A DNA stretch of 14,865 nt, taken from GCA-2732805 sp964516605 (GTDB lineage Bacteria; Pseudomonadota; Gammaproteobacteria; Coxiellales; Coxiellaceae). Positions 13,884-14,865 of this stretch are shown here, in pieces. Below the pieces are notes generated by a model. It did not search any database. It saw only the letters and a list, made by a program, of their open reading frames with translations, and was not told the DNA's origin. How positions within the stretch are numbered: the stretch's first letter is position 1; the number at the start of each line of letters is the position of its first letter. The DNA is taken from positions 1-14,865 of the forward strand of contig CAZFAA010000046.1 in the NCBI GenBank assembly GCA_964516605.1. Reading direction: 5' to 3'. Both the position numbers and the translations under genes were made by a program.

Positions 13884-14738
13884 TTAGCTTGGTGTTAAAA
13901 TACTAGGAGCTGTAATCTCTTCAAGTGCTATGAGCTTGTTATGTTGCTTATGCACTTCAGCTAGTAAAGTAGAGTTATATGAATCCTTCCTTTCTTGCAG
14001 AACACCTGCTAGCCTCGCAATCAATTGTACGCGGCTTTTATAAGCATTACAGTCGGAAGTATCGTGTGTGATGCCTAATGCTACTATGAGTGTCTCTGCT
14101 GCTTGTTTAAATTTATCTTGTTTACGTTGTATTTTGCCTTCTACAAAACGATGTGCATCTGACATGCCGCCTGCACGTGTTGATGGCTCCACGATTTTTT
14201 GTTTTAACGCATTGTAACCACCGCGTATTTGTTCGCGAGTACCAAAAAAACGTATTGCATTATTAGTTGCGATATTATTTTTCGCGTCATCACCTTCAGG
14301 TTTAAGAGGTAATTTTGTGCCTCCGGTTTTATCATCAATAATCCGACAACGTTGCAAACTATTATTACCGTGCTTGTTTGCTTGTTGCGTGAGATAAGCT
14401 ACCATATTTTTTTCTGTCTGATTTGCAGTATGCTTAAGCGATTTTTCCTTTGGCGCACCCCAAAAGAAACCCCAACAGTGTTTGAATGTCTGCTCCGGAA
14501 TCATGCTGATAGCAGATAGGACAACTGAGACTACAAACATGGGCACTTCGAATAAAACAAACAGCGCAGCATAAGCTAACACACGCACCACATTTTTGGC
14601 TGTAGACGCTGGAACCATAATAGATTGTTTTTTAACTGTTTGATTGTGTTTCGGTAAATCAGTGGTATTTTTAGGTTTTGCACTGAATAGAGCCAGAATA
14701 TATTCTAGTGGATTTTTACGAACCGGTCTCTGTGTCAT
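13884..14738 (-). CDS. hypothetical membrane-anchored protein, about 284 aa
   Basis: Not recognised. The chosen ATG (complement at 14736-14738) has TGAGG at ideal spacing; an ATG 12 bases further out (14750) would add four residues and overlaps that ribosome site. The basic N-terminal 50 residues ('RPVRKNP', 'KHNQTVKKQS') precede one long or two short hydrophobic segments (about 52-84, 'VVRVLAYAALFVLFEVPMFVVSVVLSAISMIP'-like composition), then roughly 200 polar, Lys/Asn/Gln-rich residues that look soluble and helical ('FVEGKIQRKQDKFKQAAETLIVAL', 'LLAEVHKQHNKLIALEE'). Positive charges before the membrane part suggest the N-terminus is cytoplasmic. It lies upstream of hemD on the same strand but shows no relation to haem enzymes. 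It has its own promoter. An effector-like or lineage-specific role is possible but unproven. Confidence 0.75.
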   Translation of the reverse strand: MTQRPVRKNPLEYILALFSAKPKNTTDLPKHNQTVKKQSIMVPASTAKNVVRVLAYAALFVLFEVPMFVVSVVLSAISMIPEQTFKHCWGFFWGAPKEKSLKHTANQTEKNMVAYLTQQANKHGNNSLQRCRIIDDKTGGTKLPLKPEGDDAKNNIATNNAIRFFGTREQIRGGYNALKQKIVEPSTRAGGMSDAHRFVEGKIQRKQDKFKQAAETLIVALGITHDTSDCNAYKSRVQLIARLAGVLQERKDSYNSTLLAEVHKQHNKLIALEEITAPSILTPS

Positions 14739-14797
14739 ATCCAACCTCATTTTTCAGTTATGTAAAATAAATGCTTTTAGTGCGCCAGTTTAGGTGG

Positions 14798-14826
14798 ATT
14801 GTATGTCATATAAAATACACAATCAA
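14798..14826 (-). promoter_or_regulatory. sigma-70 type promoter for the 284-aa hypothetical gene
   Basis: On the - strand TTGATT (complement 14821-14826) is followed after exactly 17 bases by TACAAT (complement 14798-14803). Five of six -10 bases and four of six -35 bases match consensus. Transcription would start near 14791, giving a leader of about 50 bases before the chosen ATG. This could also serve the hemDXY genes by read-through, as no strong terminator is visible before hemD. Confidence 0.55.
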
Positions 14827-14865
14827 TGATCAGACCGCTTTTCAGACAAACTGGCCTTATAGCTG

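Overview
The window is an ordinary-density bacterial chromosome segment of moderate, AT-leaning composition. Gene content and protein sequences point to a gammaproteobacterium: proC-yggT, trxA-rho, a PhoB/PhoR pair that aligns closely with the Enterobacteria/Pseudomonas type, and a hemD-hemX-hemY cluster, which is a gammaproteobacterial signature. The AT-leaning codon use, several unrecognised membrane proteins and a small outer-membrane barrel would fit the Legionellales (Coxiella/Legionella relatives), but that placement is inference.

Left part, + strand (1-4635), is housekeeping: the 3' end of proC overlapping a two-domain YggT membrane protein; then thioredoxin 1 and transcription terminator Rho in the conserved trxA-rho order; then phoB overlapping phoR. 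The phoR product starts directly at its PAS domain and has no membrane segment, unlike E. coli PhoR. A 171-bp gap holding four successive inverted repeats leads to an unrecognised 173-aa soluble acidic protein.

Middle part (5302-8337) is a multidrug-efflux module: a PadR-family regulator on the - strand, divergent from an EmrA-like membrane-fusion protein and an EmrB-like 14-TM MFS pump on the + strand. The 133-bp region between them carries two nested, nearly perfect inverted repeats; the inner one overlaps a good -10 hexamer, so it looks like the control element for both directions. The adaptor is about 100 residues shorter than E. coli EmrA. Downstream (8338-9715) lie a possible 42-aa small ORF, an exported cysteine-rich 127-aa protein, and an outer-membrane beta-barrel protein.

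Right part, - strand (9822-14738): an unrecognised protein with two C-terminal membrane helices; then, in transcription order, an unrecognised membrane-anchored protein with a recognisable promoter, hemD (uroporphyrinogen-III synthase), hemX and hemY. hemX and hemY overlap by ATGA. hemC, the usual partner before hemD, is not present in this window.

No tRNA, rRNA, CRISPR array, insertion sequence or phage gene was seen. The most interesting points are the membrane-less PhoR, the nested operator between padR and emrAB, the inverted-repeat cluster before the 173-aa orphan, and the small/leader ORFs in front of the cysteine-rich secreted protein.
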